Below are positions 49,712 through 57,787 of a DNA stretch of 64,000 nucleotides, one piece after another; the stretch's first letter is position 1, and each line of letters begins with the position of its first letter. Position numbers and translations under genes: made by a program. The notes beneath the pieces were generated by a model that did not search any database, was not told the origin of the DNA, and was given only the letters and a program-made list of their open reading frames with translations. Source of the stretch: Candidatus Symbiopectobacterium sp. NZEC151. GTDB taxonomy: Bacteria; Pseudomonadota; Gammaproteobacteria; Enterobacterales; Enterobacteriaceae. The stretch lies in NCBI RefSeq assembly GCF_025962655.1, contig NZ_JAGFPE010000008.1, positions 1 to 64,000 on the forward strand, read 5' to 3'.

Positions 49712-49788
49712 CGGCGAGTAGCGCAGCTTGGTAGCGCAACTGGTTTGGGACCAGTGGGTCGGAGGTTCGAATCCTCTCTCGCCGACCA
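49712..49788 (+). tRNA. proM: tRNA-Pro (TGG)
   Basis: This is a 77-base tRNA with acceptor CGGCGAG/CTCGCCG, anticodon loop TTTGGGA giving TGG, T arm GGTTCGAATCC, and CCA encoded. It is the last tRNA of the operon. Confidence 0.97.
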
Positions 49789-49797
49789 CTTTCTGTG

Positions 49798-49831
49798 AAA
49801 AGCGGCTGTTCCTCAGGAACAGCCGCTTTTT
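49798..49831 (+). terminator. terminator of the tRNA operon
   Basis: AAAAGCGGCTGTTCC pairs with GGAACAGCCGCTTTT around TCA, a 15-bp perfect stem with a T tail, 9 bases after proM. Confidence 0.95.
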
Positions 49832-49912
49832 GCTTTCTGGCATCTGTCTTTCTGGCATCCGTATAGCCTGTTCGTTGGAACAACGCCCCCGTTGTGCGAG
49901 GGCGAAAACCGC

Positions 49913-50725
49913 TTATTCCGCTTTACCGCCTTCCAGCACCTTATCACTGCCGAAATACTTCTCCGCCAACGCTTTTAACTGGCCGCTCTGGCGCAGTTGT
50001 TGCAGCTTCTGATTGAATTCCGCCAATAACTTGTCGCCTTCCGCCGTTTTGGCAAACGGGAACGTGACCTGCTCATTGGAGATGGGTTCACCCACCAGTT
50101 TCAGCGGCAGGTGGCGTTTATTAATCTCTGCTAACAGGATGGGGCGGGAATTGACGTAGCCTTGAACGCGGTTGTTGATCACATCATTCATCGCACCGTC
50201 GCGGGTTTCATAGGTGCGGATGGTGACGTCATTGTTGGGAAAGGCATTGCGCAGGTTGGTTACGTGGGTCGAGCCTAAAACGCCGGATACGGTTTTGCCC
50301 TTGAGATCGTCCAGCGATTGAATATCTTTGTTCTCAACGCTGGTGACGATTTGCGACGCATAGGTGAGGTAAGCGTCAGTGAAGTTGTACTTTTTCTGGC
50401 GCTCGGTGGTTTTCACGAAATTATTGGCGACGGTATCCAGTTTCCCCGCTTCCAACTGGCCCATCAGGCCGCTGAAATCGGCAGTAGTCCAGGTAATCTG
50501 GTAGCCCAGTTCGTGGGCGATGGTTTCTGCCACTTCCACGTCATAACCTACCAGCGTACCGTTCTCTTTGTAAGAACCCGGGAAGCTTTGGCCCGTAGTG
50601 CCCACCCGCAGCACCTTACTCTGCGTTTCCGCGCTCTTGTTATTATCGCAGCCAGCCAGCGTCACGGCGGCAATCAGGGTCAGCAGCGCGGCACTGACGT
50701 GGCGGGTCAATTGGATTTTCATCAT
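49913..50725 (-). CDS. amino-acid ABC transporter substrate-binding lipoprotein (orphan paralogue)
   Basis: This 270-residue SBP_bac_3 protein has a lipoprotein signal with lipobox LAGC (Cys26). The mature part (VLRVGTTGQSFPGSYKENGTLVGYDVEVAETIAHELGY, SGLMGQLEAGKLDTVAN, TYETRDGAMNDVINNRVQGYVNSRPILLAEINKR) is strikingly parallel to the binding protein at 54204-55013. They are clearly paralogues for related ligands. It is the only gene of its transcript, without its own permease or ATPase, and probably shares the importer encoded at 55070-56527. It lies in the opposite direction to that operon. Confidence 0.9.
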   Translation of the reverse strand: MMKIQLTRHVSAALLTLIAAVTLAGCDNNKSAETQSKVLRVGTTGQSFPGSYKENGTLVGYDVEVAETIAHELGYQITWTTADFSGLMGQLEAGKLDTVANNFVKTTERQKKYNFTDAYLTYASQIVTSVENKDIQSLDDLKGKTVSGVLGSTHVTNLRNAFPNNDVTIRTYETRDGAMNDVINNRVQGYVNSRPILLAEINKRHLPLKLVGEPISNEQVTFPFAKTAEGDKLLAEFNQKLQQLRQSGQLKALAEKYFGSDKVLEGGKAE

Positions 50726-51019
50726 GGGGTTCCTGTTTCAACGTTCCTGGTTTAAAACGAAATCGGGTTAAAAATTTGCAACGCGCTCATCAGCCCTGAG
50801 GGTAATGGCAGGCTAACAACAGTGGGATGCACATTGAGGGGAAGTGAGGGAGCGTTGTTTATTTGAAAAACTATATCATTCAAAACAAACAGGAATTTAT
50901 ATCATCACGTTATATCTTATCACCATTTGCTCGGTTACAACCTGCTGGCAGGCTTTTACTATTACAAGTTATAGCCTGTGCGCAAGAGTTGGCACAGCGT
51001 AGAAAATCAAGGGATTACC
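50726..51019. promoter_or_regulatory. divergent control region between the orphan binding protein and the dehydrogenase
   Basis: This 294-base AT-rich gap contains the sequence TATCTTAT at 50913-50920. The reverse complement of that 8-mer (ATAAGATA) recurs at 52178-52185 in the inverted-repeat region before the lyase operon. I see no gene and no terminator. A shared regulator is possible. Confidence 0.35.
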
Positions 51020-52093
51020 GTGTTTGCCATCAAATCTCCCGGTGTTTATCACCACCAGTCTGGCCTGCTTTCACGTGTCGGTGAACTGATCGCGCCGTTT
51101 TCGCGCCACATTGCCGTATTAACCAGTCCACGCGCCTGGGCCGCGGTGGAACGTGCACTCTCCACCAGTTTGACGCAGTCCGACGTCCAGTTTGAGGTGT
51201 ACCTGCTGGAAGGGGAATGCACGCGTGAGGCGATTGCACATCATCAGCATGAGATAGCTCAGCGCGGTATGCATGTCGTCCTCGGTGTTGGCGGTGGACG
51301 CGTGATGGATTGCGCCAAAGCGGTCGCTGACGGGCTGGAGAACGGACAGGCGATCACCCTGCCGACCATTGCCGCTACCTGTGCGGCCTGGTCCCCGATC
51401 AGCATCCTGTATGATGAACAGGGTGGGCATCAGGGAACGCAGGTATTGCAACACATGCCGGTGATGGTGCTGGTGGATAGCGACGTGATTGCCCGCAGCG
51501 ATGTGCGCTATCTGAAAGCCGGGATCGTCGATGCGCTGGCTAAATGGTATGAATTTCAGCCCTATCTGGCGAAGAACGGAGATAATTTGGCGCTGAGCCT
51601 CAAGGTTCAGGTGGCGACGCTCGCCCGCGATGCCTTTGTACAATGGGGCGAGCAGGCACTGAGAGACAATGCCGAACAGCGGGTGACTGTGGCGCTGCAA
51701 AAGGTGATCGATGCCAATATCGCGCTGGCCGGACTGGCAAACAGCATGCGCGATGATTCACCCTCGCCGGGCGTGGCTCATGCAATTCATAATCGTATGA
51801 CGCACGTTCCTGAACTGCATGACTGGTTGCACGGTGAAAAAGTGGGCTACGGCCTGCGGGTGCAGTCGCTAGTGGCGCGCGGCGACGGTTCGGTCGATCC
51901 CGATTTGCTGGCACAGTTGCAGCGCTATGATGCCCCTGCACGCTTGCCGGTGGCGGAAGCGCGCTATGCCGAACTGGCTGACACGCTGTCCCGCAGCTTT
52001 AAATTTCCTGCTGCCAGCGCCGCGCTGCTGCCGTTTTCGCTAGCGCCAGAGGTGATTCAACGGGCCGTATTAACCACGCAATACAGCAAGTAA
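51020..52093 (+). CDS. iron-type alcohol dehydrogenase family protein, HcxA (YbdH)-like
   Basis: This group III metal-dependent dehydrogenase has about 357 residues. The NAD loop is VVLGVGGGRVMDCAKAVAD, and TIAATCAAWSPISILY and LKAGIVDALAKWYE (metal Asp) follow. The metal histidines are in VAHAIHN and LHGEKVGYG. These blocks match E. coli YbdH/HcxA, a hydroxycarboxylate dehydrogenase, better than glycerol dehydrogenase GldA as I recall them. The substrate is unknown. GTG 51020 has AAGGGA ahead; the frame is open to 50978. It is 193 bases before the lyase on the same strand, with no clear terminator between, so it may belong to the same pathway. Confidence 0.82.
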   Translation: MFAIKSPGVYHHQSGLLSRVGELIAPFSRHIAVLTSPRAWAAVERALSTSLTQSDVQFEVYLLEGECTREAIAHHQHEIAQRGMHVVLGVGGGRVMDCAKAVADGLENGQAITLPTIAATCAAWSPISILYDEQGGHQGTQVLQHMPVMVLVDSDVIARSDVRYLKAGIVDALAKWYEFQPYLAKNGDNLALSLKVQVATLARDAFVQWGEQALRDNAEQRVTVALQKVIDANIALAGLANSMRDDSPSPGVAHAIHNRMTHVPELHDWLHGEKVGYGLRVQSLVARGDGSVDPDLLAQLQRYDAPARLPVAEARYAELADTLSRSFKFPAASAALLPFSLAPEVIQRAVLTTQYSK

Positions 52094-52164
52094 TGCGGTT
52101 TTGCAGAGTGTGATGGATATCAATATAGCGTTATGTCTGGATGTGTGGTAAAGGATCTCTCTTC

Positions 52165-52198
52165 CTATCTTCTGAATATAAGATAGATCCAGAAGATA
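52165..52198 (+). promoter_or_regulatory. overlapping inverted repeats before the lyase operon
   Basis: TATCTTCTG (52166-52174) is inverted as CAGAAGATA (52190-52198). In addition CTATCTT (52165-52171) is inverted as AAGATAG (52180-52186). The left arm can therefore pair with either of two right arms, or these are three half-sites of an operator. It lies 89 bases before the lyase ATG. No regulator gene is adjacent. Confidence 0.5.
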
Positions 52199-52286
52199 TA
52201 TAGGGGCCGATTTGTCGCATGCTATATTCCCAAGATTAGAACGACGACAAAAATCCCGCCTGACACATCCAACGAACGAGTAAGCT

Positions 52287-53651
52287 ATGGCATCACATCT
52301 CATTGATTTTCTCCTCATCGGGAACAACTTTGGCACGCCCGAAATGCGTGCTGTCTGGTCAGAACATAACCGCCTGACGAAGCAGGTTGACGTTGAAATT
52401 GCGTTGGCGCTGGCCGAAGGCGAACTGGGTGTTATCCCGGCCGACGCGGCACAAACCATTGCCGCGAAAGCGGATGCAAGCGCACTGAATGTGGAAGAGA
52501 TCGCGCAGGACGCGGTCCGTATGAAGCACTCCCTGATGCCCACCATCACCGCGATTCAAAAGCAGTGTGGCGACGCGGGCGAATACATTCACTATGGCGT
52601 GACCACGCAAGATATCGTGGATACCGCCACGGTGCTGCAATTACAACAGGCCTTTGCCATTGTTGAGCGCGACACGCAATTGATGGCAGTTGAGTTGAAG
52701 CGGCTGGCGAAGAAGTATCAGCATACGCCGATGACGGGGCGCACCCACGGCATGCAGGCGTTACCGACCACGTTTGGCTTTAAACTGGCGGTGTGGCTGG
52801 ATGAGTTTGTTCGCCATCTGGAGCGTCTGAAAGAGATCAAAGCCCGCGTATTGGTGGGTAACGTGAACGGCGCGATTGGCACCTATGCCTCGTTTGGCGA
52901 ACTGGGACCGCAGATTGAGCGCCTGACGCTGGATAAATTGGGGCTGGGCACGCCGAATATTGGCTGGCAGTCTGCGCGCGATCGCTTCTCCGAATATGCT
53001 TCCGTGGTGGTGCTGATCAGCGGCACGCTTGGCAAGATCGGCAACGAACTGTATAACCTGATGCGCACGGAAATCAACGAAGTTGAAGAGCCGTTCTCGG
53101 CAGGCAAAATTGGCTCCACCACCATGCCGCACAAACGTAACCCGGCGGCATTGGAAGGGCTAGCCAGCCTGACCGCACCCATTTTCAAAAGCGCATCGCT
53201 GATTCATGAATCCATGAAAGTGGAGCACGAGCGTGACGCCATGAGCTGGCGCGCCGAATGGATCGCACTGCCGGAAGTGAACATTTACCTCTCTGCACAG
53301 TTGCAGAATGCGCTGGGTATCCTGCGCGGTATGTCGGTCAATGAAAAGCAGATGCTGGCGAACCTGGAACTGCAAAACGGCCTGTTGCTCTCTGAGAAAG
53401 TAATGTTTGAAATCGGCAAACGCATGGGCAAACAAACCGCGCACCATCTGGTGTACGAGTGCTCCATGAAGGCGTTTGAACAGGATCGTCACTTTAAAGA
53501 CGTACTGCTGGAAGATCCGGTGCTGTCGGCGCAGGTTACCGCACAGGAACTTGACGCGTGGCTGAACCCGGTCAACTATTTGGGCAGCGCACCGCAAAAA
53601 GTGGATGAAGTGATTCGTTATGCCGACAACTCTGGCCTGCTGCCAGCGTAA
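52287..53651 (+). CDS. fumarase/adenylosuccinate lyase superfamily lyase, candidate S-(2-succino)cysteine lyase
   Basis: This 454-residue protein has the superfamily signature GSTTMPHKRNP at 276-286, the HYGVTTQD block at 102-109 and GRTHGMQALP (His154). These enzymes release fumarate by beta-elimination from C-N or C-S succinyl adducts. It is not the housekeeping PurB, which sits elsewhere in enterics; the length and the C-terminal ADSL-like domain (LLSEKVMFEIGKRMGKQTAHHLVYE) are like PurB of Bacillus type. It heads an operon with a GNAT, an amino-acid importer and an M20 amidohydrolase. From memory, lyases of this superfamily that split S-(2-succino)cysteine have been described, including one from Dickeya. 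That assignment is inferred from context. Confidence 0.85.
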   Translation: MASHLIDFLLIGNNFGTPEMRAVWSEHNRLTKQVDVEIALALAEGELGVIPADAAQTIAAKADASALNVEEIAQDAVRMKHSLMPTITAIQKQCGDAGEYIHYGVTTQDIVDTATVLQLQQAFAIVERDTQLMAVELKRLAKKYQHTPMTGRTHGMQALPTTFGFKLAVWLDEFVRHLERLKEIKARVLVGNVNGAIGTYASFGELGPQIERLTLDKLGLGTPNIGWQSARDRFSEYASVVVLISGTLGKIGNELYNLMRTEINEVEEPFSAGKIGSTTMPHKRNPAALEGLASLTAPIFKSASLIHESMKVEHERDAMSWRAEWIALPEVNIYLSAQLQNALGILRGMSVNEKQMLANLELQNGLLLSEKVMFEIGKRMGKQTAHHLVYECSMKAFEQDRHFKDVLLEDPVLSAQVTAQELDAWLNPVNYLGSAPQKVDEVIRYADNSGLLPA

Positions 53652-53664
53652 GTGAGCGTCAAAC

Positions 53665-54192
53665 ATGAGTATGGTTTTTCGCCAGCTCACGCTGGAAGAT
53701 GACGAAGCGTTTCTGGCGTTGGCGTTGGCGGCCTATGAACCGATTCGCCAACTGGGCATTCACTTTGCTGCGGCTGAGGCGGATATCGCTATGGTACGTC
53801 GCCATATCACGCGTCACGGTGTCTATGCGCTGGAAAAAGACGGCGTGATGGTGTCGTCTTTTAGCATCCGTTACCCTTGGGGACCGGAGCCGGGCCCGTA
53901 TGGTTTGCCGCACTTGGGGTGGTTCGCCACCCACCCGGACTACAAAGGGCAGGGGTTTGGCCGCCAGATGATGCAGTGGCTGGAAGAAACGGTGCTGATT
54001 GGGCAACTGAAAGCACCTGCGGTTTCTTTAGGCACGGCACAGAGCCATCCTTGGCTTATCGACATGTATAAGCATTACGGTTTTAACGAAGTCGGGCAGG
54101 CGAATCTGGGTAAAGGCCACCTGACGATTTATATGGAAAAAGTGTTGGACCAGGATGGTTATCACCAGTGGAAGAAGAAAAATTCCCAATGA
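53665..54192 (+). CDS. GNAT family N-acetyltransferase
   Basis: This 175-residue single-domain acetyltransferase has the acetyl-CoA loop in GWFATHPDYKGQGFGRQMM (residues 85-103) and a C-terminal MYKHYGF...G block. It starts 13 bases after the lyase and runs to within 11 bases of the binding-protein gene. In B. subtilis a GNAT (YxeL) N-acetylates S-(2-succino)cysteine in the yxe operon, next to an ABC importer and a deacetylating amidohydrolase. The same trio here suggests an analogous role. The substrate is not proven. Confidence 0.82.
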   Translation: MSMVFRQLTLEDDEAFLALALAAYEPIRQLGIHFAAAEADIAMVRRHITRHGVYALEKDGVMVSSFSIRYPWGPEPGPYGLPHLGWFATHPDYKGQGFGRQMMQWLEETVLIGQLKAPAVSLGTAQSHPWLIDMYKHYGFNEVGQANLGKGHLTIYMEKVLDQDGYHQWKKKNSQ

Positions 54193-54203
54193 GAGGCATG
54201 AAC

Positions 54204-55013
54204 ATGATAATGAAAAAACTGACTTTGTCTGCGTTAGCGCTTACCACTGCCTTTCTGATGGCTGGCTGTGATTCTCAGGACAAAAAAGCAGCGGCAGGCG
54301 GAGAAGCCAGCACGGTGCTGCGCGTAGGTTCTACCGGACAAAGCTACCCGAGCGGCTTTAAGCAAGATAACAAGCTGGTGGGTTTTGACGTTGAAGTCAC
54401 TGAAACCATCGCCAAAGATCTGAATTACAAAATCGAGTGGGTCACCGCCGATTTCAGCGGCCTGATGGGGCAGTTGGAAGCGAAAAAACTCGATACCGTG
54501 GCCAACGTTGTGGCGATTACCCCGGCGCGCAAAGAAAAGTATAACTTTGCCGATGTTTACAGCTACTACGGCAGCCAGATTGTTACGCACAAAGACAACG
54601 CCGATATCAACACGCTGGATGACCTGAAAGGCAAAACCGTAGCGGGCGTATTGGGCTCTAACCACGTCAATAACCTGAAGAAAGCCTTTTCTGACGGCAG
54701 CGTGACCATCCGCACCTATGAAACCCGCGATGGCGCAATGAATGATGCGTTGTCCAAGCGCGTGGAAGGCTACGTGAACTCCCGCCCGATCCTGTTGGCC
54801 GAAATCAACAAGCGTAACCTGCCGTTCAAACTGGTTGGCGATCCGCTGGTGATTGAGGAAGTCAGTTTCCCGTTCCACAAAGATGAAAAAGGCGACAAGC
54901 TGCGTGAGCAGTTCAATGCCGAGCTGGCGAAAATGCGCGCTGATGGCCGTCTGAAAGAGATTTCCGTGAAATATTTCGGTGAGGATATTACCGCCGCACC
55001 GCAAGCTCACTAA
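54204..55013 (+). CDS. amino-acid ABC transporter substrate-binding lipoprotein
   Basis: This SBP_bac_3 protein has about 269 residues and lipobox LMAGC (Cys22). Its mature domain (VLRVGSTGQSYPSGFKQDNKLVGFDVEVTETIAKDL, TADFSGLMGQLEAKKLDTVAN, RTYETRDGAMNDAL, YVNSRPILLAEINKRNLPFKLVGDP) resembles cystine/polar amino acid binding proteins such as TcyJ/FliY in general form. Several ATGs cluster at 54189, 54198, 54204 and 54210; GAGAGG at 54191-54196 best fits 54204. It delivers the ligand to the permease and ATPase that follow. The protein at 49913-50725 is a paralogue. Confidence 0.9.
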   Translation: MIMKKLTLSALALTTAFLMAGCDSQDKKAAAGGEASTVLRVGSTGQSYPSGFKQDNKLVGFDVEVTETIAKDLNYKIEWVTADFSGLMGQLEAKKLDTVANVVAITPARKEKYNFADVYSYYGSQIVTHKDNADINTLDDLKGKTVAGVLGSNHVNNLKKAFSDGSVTIRTYETRDGAMNDALSKRVEGYVNSRPILLAEINKRNLPFKLVGDPLVIEEVSFPFHKDEKGDKLREQFNAELAKMRADGRLKEISVKYFGEDITAAPQAH

Positions 55014-55039
55014 CAGACGCGCTTTTTGTCATCTCTTTT

Positions 55040-55061
55040 CCACCGGTGCTTGCGCCGGTGG
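55040..55061 (+). other. intercistronic hairpin covering the permease ribosome-binding site
   Basis: CCACCGG (55040-55046) pairs with CCGGTGG (55055-55061). The 3' arm overlaps the GGTGGAAG that would recruit ribosomes to ATG 55070. It probably keeps permease synthesis below that of the binding protein, by occlusion and by blocking 3' decay. Confidence 0.6.
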
Positions 55062-55069
55062 AAGCATTA

Positions 55070-55753
55070 ATGGTACTGCTCATGAATATCGATTTTGCTT
55101 ACCTGTTGAAGGTGTTTCCTCAGGTTTTGCTCTATTTACCGACCACGCTGCTGTTAGCCGTGGTATCCATGATTTTCGCCATGATACTGGGTCTGGTGCT
55201 AGCGCTGCTGCGGGAAAGCAAGATCACGGTATTGGTGAAGGTCATTGAGTTTTATATCTCGCTGTTTCGAGGCATTCCGTCGCTGGTTCAGCTGTTTATT
55301 ATCTACTTCGGTTTGCCGCAGCTGTTCCCGGCGCTGAGCGATTTGACCGCGATGTCGGCGGCGATTATCGGTTTCAGCCTGAAAACCTCGGCGTACATGG
55401 CGGAGATTTTCCGCGCCGCGCTGGCCTCGGTCGATTGGGGACAAACGGAAGCTGGGCTGTCGATCGGCATGAATCGTTCGCAGATTTATCGCCGTATCGT
55501 GCTGCCGCAGGCGATGCTCAATGCGCTGCCTGCAACAGGTAACACCTTTATTTCACTGATCAAAGACACCTCGGTTGCCTTTGCGCTGGGCGTATCTGAG
55601 CTGTTTGCTGAAGGTAAGATGATCGCCGCAGAATCGCTGCGTTTCTTTGAAACCTTCCTGGTGGTAGGGCTGATTTATTGGCTGGTCATCATCGTTTATT
55701 CCAGACTGCAAAACTGGCTGGAAAAGAAACTGAACCACTCATTACAGCGCTAA
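55070..55753 (+). CDS. amino-acid ABC transporter permease
   Basis: This 227-residue polar-amino-acid permease of the HisM family has about five membrane segments. The EAA loop is EAGLSIGMNRSQIYRRIVLPQAMLNALPA, and FYISLFRGIPSLVQLFIIYFGLPQ is the typical first periplasmic/membrane block. It would form a homodimeric channel with the ATPase at 55766. ATG 55070 is favoured over ATG 55082 because only the former has a ribosome-binding site. Confidence 0.92.
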   Translation: MVLLMNIDFAYLLKVFPQVLLYLPTTLLLAVVSMIFAMILGLVLALLRESKITVLVKVIEFYISLFRGIPSLVQLFIIYFGLPQLFPALSDLTAMSAAIIGFSLKTSAYMAEIFRAALASVDWGQTEAGLSIGMNRSQIYRRIVLPQAMLNALPATGNTFISLIKDTSVAFALGVSELFAEGKMIAAESLRFFETFLVVGLIYWLVIIVYSRLQNWLEKKLNHSLQR

Positions 55754-55765
55754 GGAGACGCCGCC

Positions 55766-56527
55766 ATGATCAGTGTAAAAAACCTCTCAAAACGCTTTGG
55801 CGACAAAGTGGTGCTGGACAATATCAGTCTTGATATCGCACAGGGCGAAGTGGTGGCGATTATCGGGCCATCCGGATCGGGTAAATCTACCCTGCTGCGC
55901 TGCCTCAACCTGTTGGAAAAGCCGGAGTCCGGCACGATTGAAATTGGCGAGCGCGTGCTGGATACCCGTCGTTACAGCACCAAGGAAGCCTACGCGCTGC
56001 GTCAGCAAACCGCGATGGTGTTCCAGAACTACAACCTGTTCAAAAACAAAACCGCGCTGGAAAACATCACCGAAGCGCTGATTGTTGTGAAAAAAATGCC
56101 GAAGAAACAGGCGCAGGAGATCGGGCTTAGGCTTATCGAGCAGGTCGGCCTGCTGCCGGAAGCCCACCAGTATCCGGTGACGCTGTCCGGCGGGCAGCAG
56201 CAGCGCGTCGGTATCGCGCGGGCGCTGGCCGTGGATCCGAAAGCCATTCTGTTTGATGAACCCACCTCGGCGCTGGATCCGGAACGCGTGCACGAAGTGC
56301 TGCAAGTGATTCAAAATCTGGCGAAAAACAGCACCACGATGGTGATCGTGACCCATGAGATGCAGTTTGCCAAAGAAGTTGCTGACCGGGTGATTTTCAT
56401 GGCCGACGGGCATATCGTCGAGCAGGGCCCCGCCGAGCAGGTGATCAGTTTCTCCGATAACCCGCAGACGCAGCGTTTCTTACGCCAGATGACCAAGATG
56501 CCGGAGCATACGGAATACGACATCTGA
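55766..56527 (+). CDS. amino-acid ABC transporter ATP-binding protein
   Basis: This 253-residue GlnQ/HisP-type ATPase has Walker A GPSGSGKST near residue 35, the Q loop MVFQNYNLF, signature LSGGQQQRVGIARAL, Walker B ILFDEPTSALDP and the switch histidine in VIVTHEM. It is 12 bases after the permease with an AAGGAG ribosome-binding site. Motif wording is closest to cystine-type importers (TcyN/YecC), compatible with a sulfur-containing amino acid as cargo. Confidence 0.94.
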   Translation: MISVKNLSKRFGDKVVLDNISLDIAQGEVVAIIGPSGSGKSTLLRCLNLLEKPESGTIEIGERVLDTRRYSTKEAYALRQQTAMVFQNYNLFKNKTALENITEALIVVKKMPKKQAQEIGLRLIEQVGLLPEAHQYPVTLSGGQQQRVGIARALAVDPKAILFDEPTSALDPERVHEVLQVIQNLAKNSTTMVIVTHEMQFAKEVADRVIFMADGHIVEQGPAEQVISFSDNPQTQRFLRQMTKMPEHTEYDI

Positions 56528-56565
56528 CGATGTGGTGATATACGCTATTTAAAATGACAACACCC

Positions 56566-56599
56566 TGCTTAACGCTGGCTCATCCCGCGGCGTTAAGCA
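56566..56599 (+). other. intercistronic hairpin before the amidohydrolase
   Basis: TGCTTAACGC (56566-56575) pairs perfectly with GCGTTAAGCA (56590-56599) over a 14-base loop in the 96-base gap between ATPase and amidohydrolase. It has no T run. It likely tunes or stabilises segments of one polycistronic mRNA. Confidence 0.6.
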
Positions 56600-56623
56600 C
56601 GGACAGTGTGGAGAATATACATC

Positions 56624-57781
56624 GTGAAAACAGCACCTCAGCATGCGCCATTAGCGCAATTTATTCAGGCGTTCCGGCACGATCTGCACCAGAACCCTGA
56701 ATTATCCAACCAGGAATTTGAAACCACCAAAAAAATCCGCGCCGCGCTGGAGAAGGAAGGCATCCGCATTCTGGACCTGCCGTTGAAAACCGGTCTGGTC
56801 GCCGAAGTCGGCGGCGTGCAGGATGGCCCGTTGGTTATCGTACGTTCAGATATCGACGCGCTGCCAATTGAAGAAGAGTCCGGCGTGGCATTCACCTCCC
56901 AGCGTCAGGGCGTGATGCACGCTTGCGGGCACGATTTTCACTCCTCCGCTGCGCTGGGTGCCGCCATTTTGCTTAAAGGCATCGAGTCCGAGTTAAAAGG
57001 CACGGTGCGCATTCTGTTCCAGGCGGCAGAAGAAACCGGGCTGGGCGCGCCAGAAGTGATCGCGACCGGTGCGCTGGATAATGCCACAGCCATCTTTGGC
57101 ATTCACAACGACCCAACGCTGCCCGTTGGCGTGGTGGGAGGCAAAGACGGTGCGTTGACGGCGGGCGTGGACCGTTTTGAAATCAAGATTGCCGCCAAAG
57201 GCTGCCATGCGGCCAAACCCCATGAAGGAAACGATCCGATTATCATTCTCGGCCAGTTGATTAGCGCGGTGCAGACCATTATCAGTCGCACGGTGCCTGC
57301 GGATGATACCGCCGTGGTGTCAATCACTCAGGTACACAGCGGCAGCACCTGGAACGTGATCCCGGATACCGCCTACGTGGAAGGCACGGTACGCACCTTT
57401 AGCCAGGCAGCGCGCGATGTGATCGAACAGCGCTTCCGCCAGATTGTGGCAGGCATTGCCAGCACCTTTGGCGCTGAGCTGGAGTTTATCTGGCACGCCG
57501 GGCCACCGTCCGTGGTCAATACGCCGGAATGGGTGGACTTTGCCCTGCGCGTCGCCGATGAAGAAGGCTTTGAAGCGCGTCGCGTGGATGCCAGCCCGAT
57601 TGGCGAGGATTTTGCCTTCTATCAGCAAAAACTGCCGGGTACCTTCATGATGGTCGGTTCGGGCGGGCCTTTTGCGCTGCATCACCCGAAATTCCGCGTT
57701 GATGACAGTGCGCTGTTCCCTACCGCGCACTACCTCCATCAGTTGGCGAAACAGAGCCTGGAACAACTGGCTTCTCGTTGA
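56624..57781 (+). CDS. M20 family amidohydrolase / N-acyl-amino-acid deacylase
   Basis: This 385-residue M20D metallopeptidase-like protein belongs to the hippurate/IAA-amino acid hydrolase group. Metal-binding motifs are VMHACGHDFHSSAALGAA (Cys and His) and FQAAEETGLGAPEVI (Glu). A dimerisation lid contains ITQVHSGSTWNVIPD, and a late His/Glu region is SPIGEDFAFYQ. The B. subtilis counterpart by context is YxeP, which removes the N-acetyl group from succinylated cysteine products. GTG 56624 has TGGAG upstream; GTG 56606 is the alternative. It ends the operon before a strong hairpin. Confidence 0.88.
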   Translation: MKTAPQHAPLAQFIQAFRHDLHQNPELSNQEFETTKKIRAALEKEGIRILDLPLKTGLVAEVGGVQDGPLVIVRSDIDALPIEEESGVAFTSQRQGVMHACGHDFHSSAALGAAILLKGIESELKGTVRILFQAAEETGLGAPEVIATGALDNATAIFGIHNDPTLPVGVVGGKDGALTAGVDRFEIKIAAKGCHAAKPHEGNDPIIILGQLISAVQTIISRTVPADDTAVVSITQVHSGSTWNVIPDTAYVEGTVRTFSQAARDVIEQRFRQIVAGIASTFGAELEFIWHAGPPSVVNTPEWVDFALRVADEEGFEARRVDASPIGEDFAFYQQKLPGTFMMVGSGGPFALHHPKFRVDDSALFPTAHYLHQLAKQSLEQLASR

Positions 57782-57787
57782 TGCTTC

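Noticed and set aside
52287-53651. housekeeping purB
   Set aside because: The gene is inside an amino-acid import operon and lacks the hflD neighbour usual for enteric purB. The superfamily signature alone does not specify adenylosuccinate.
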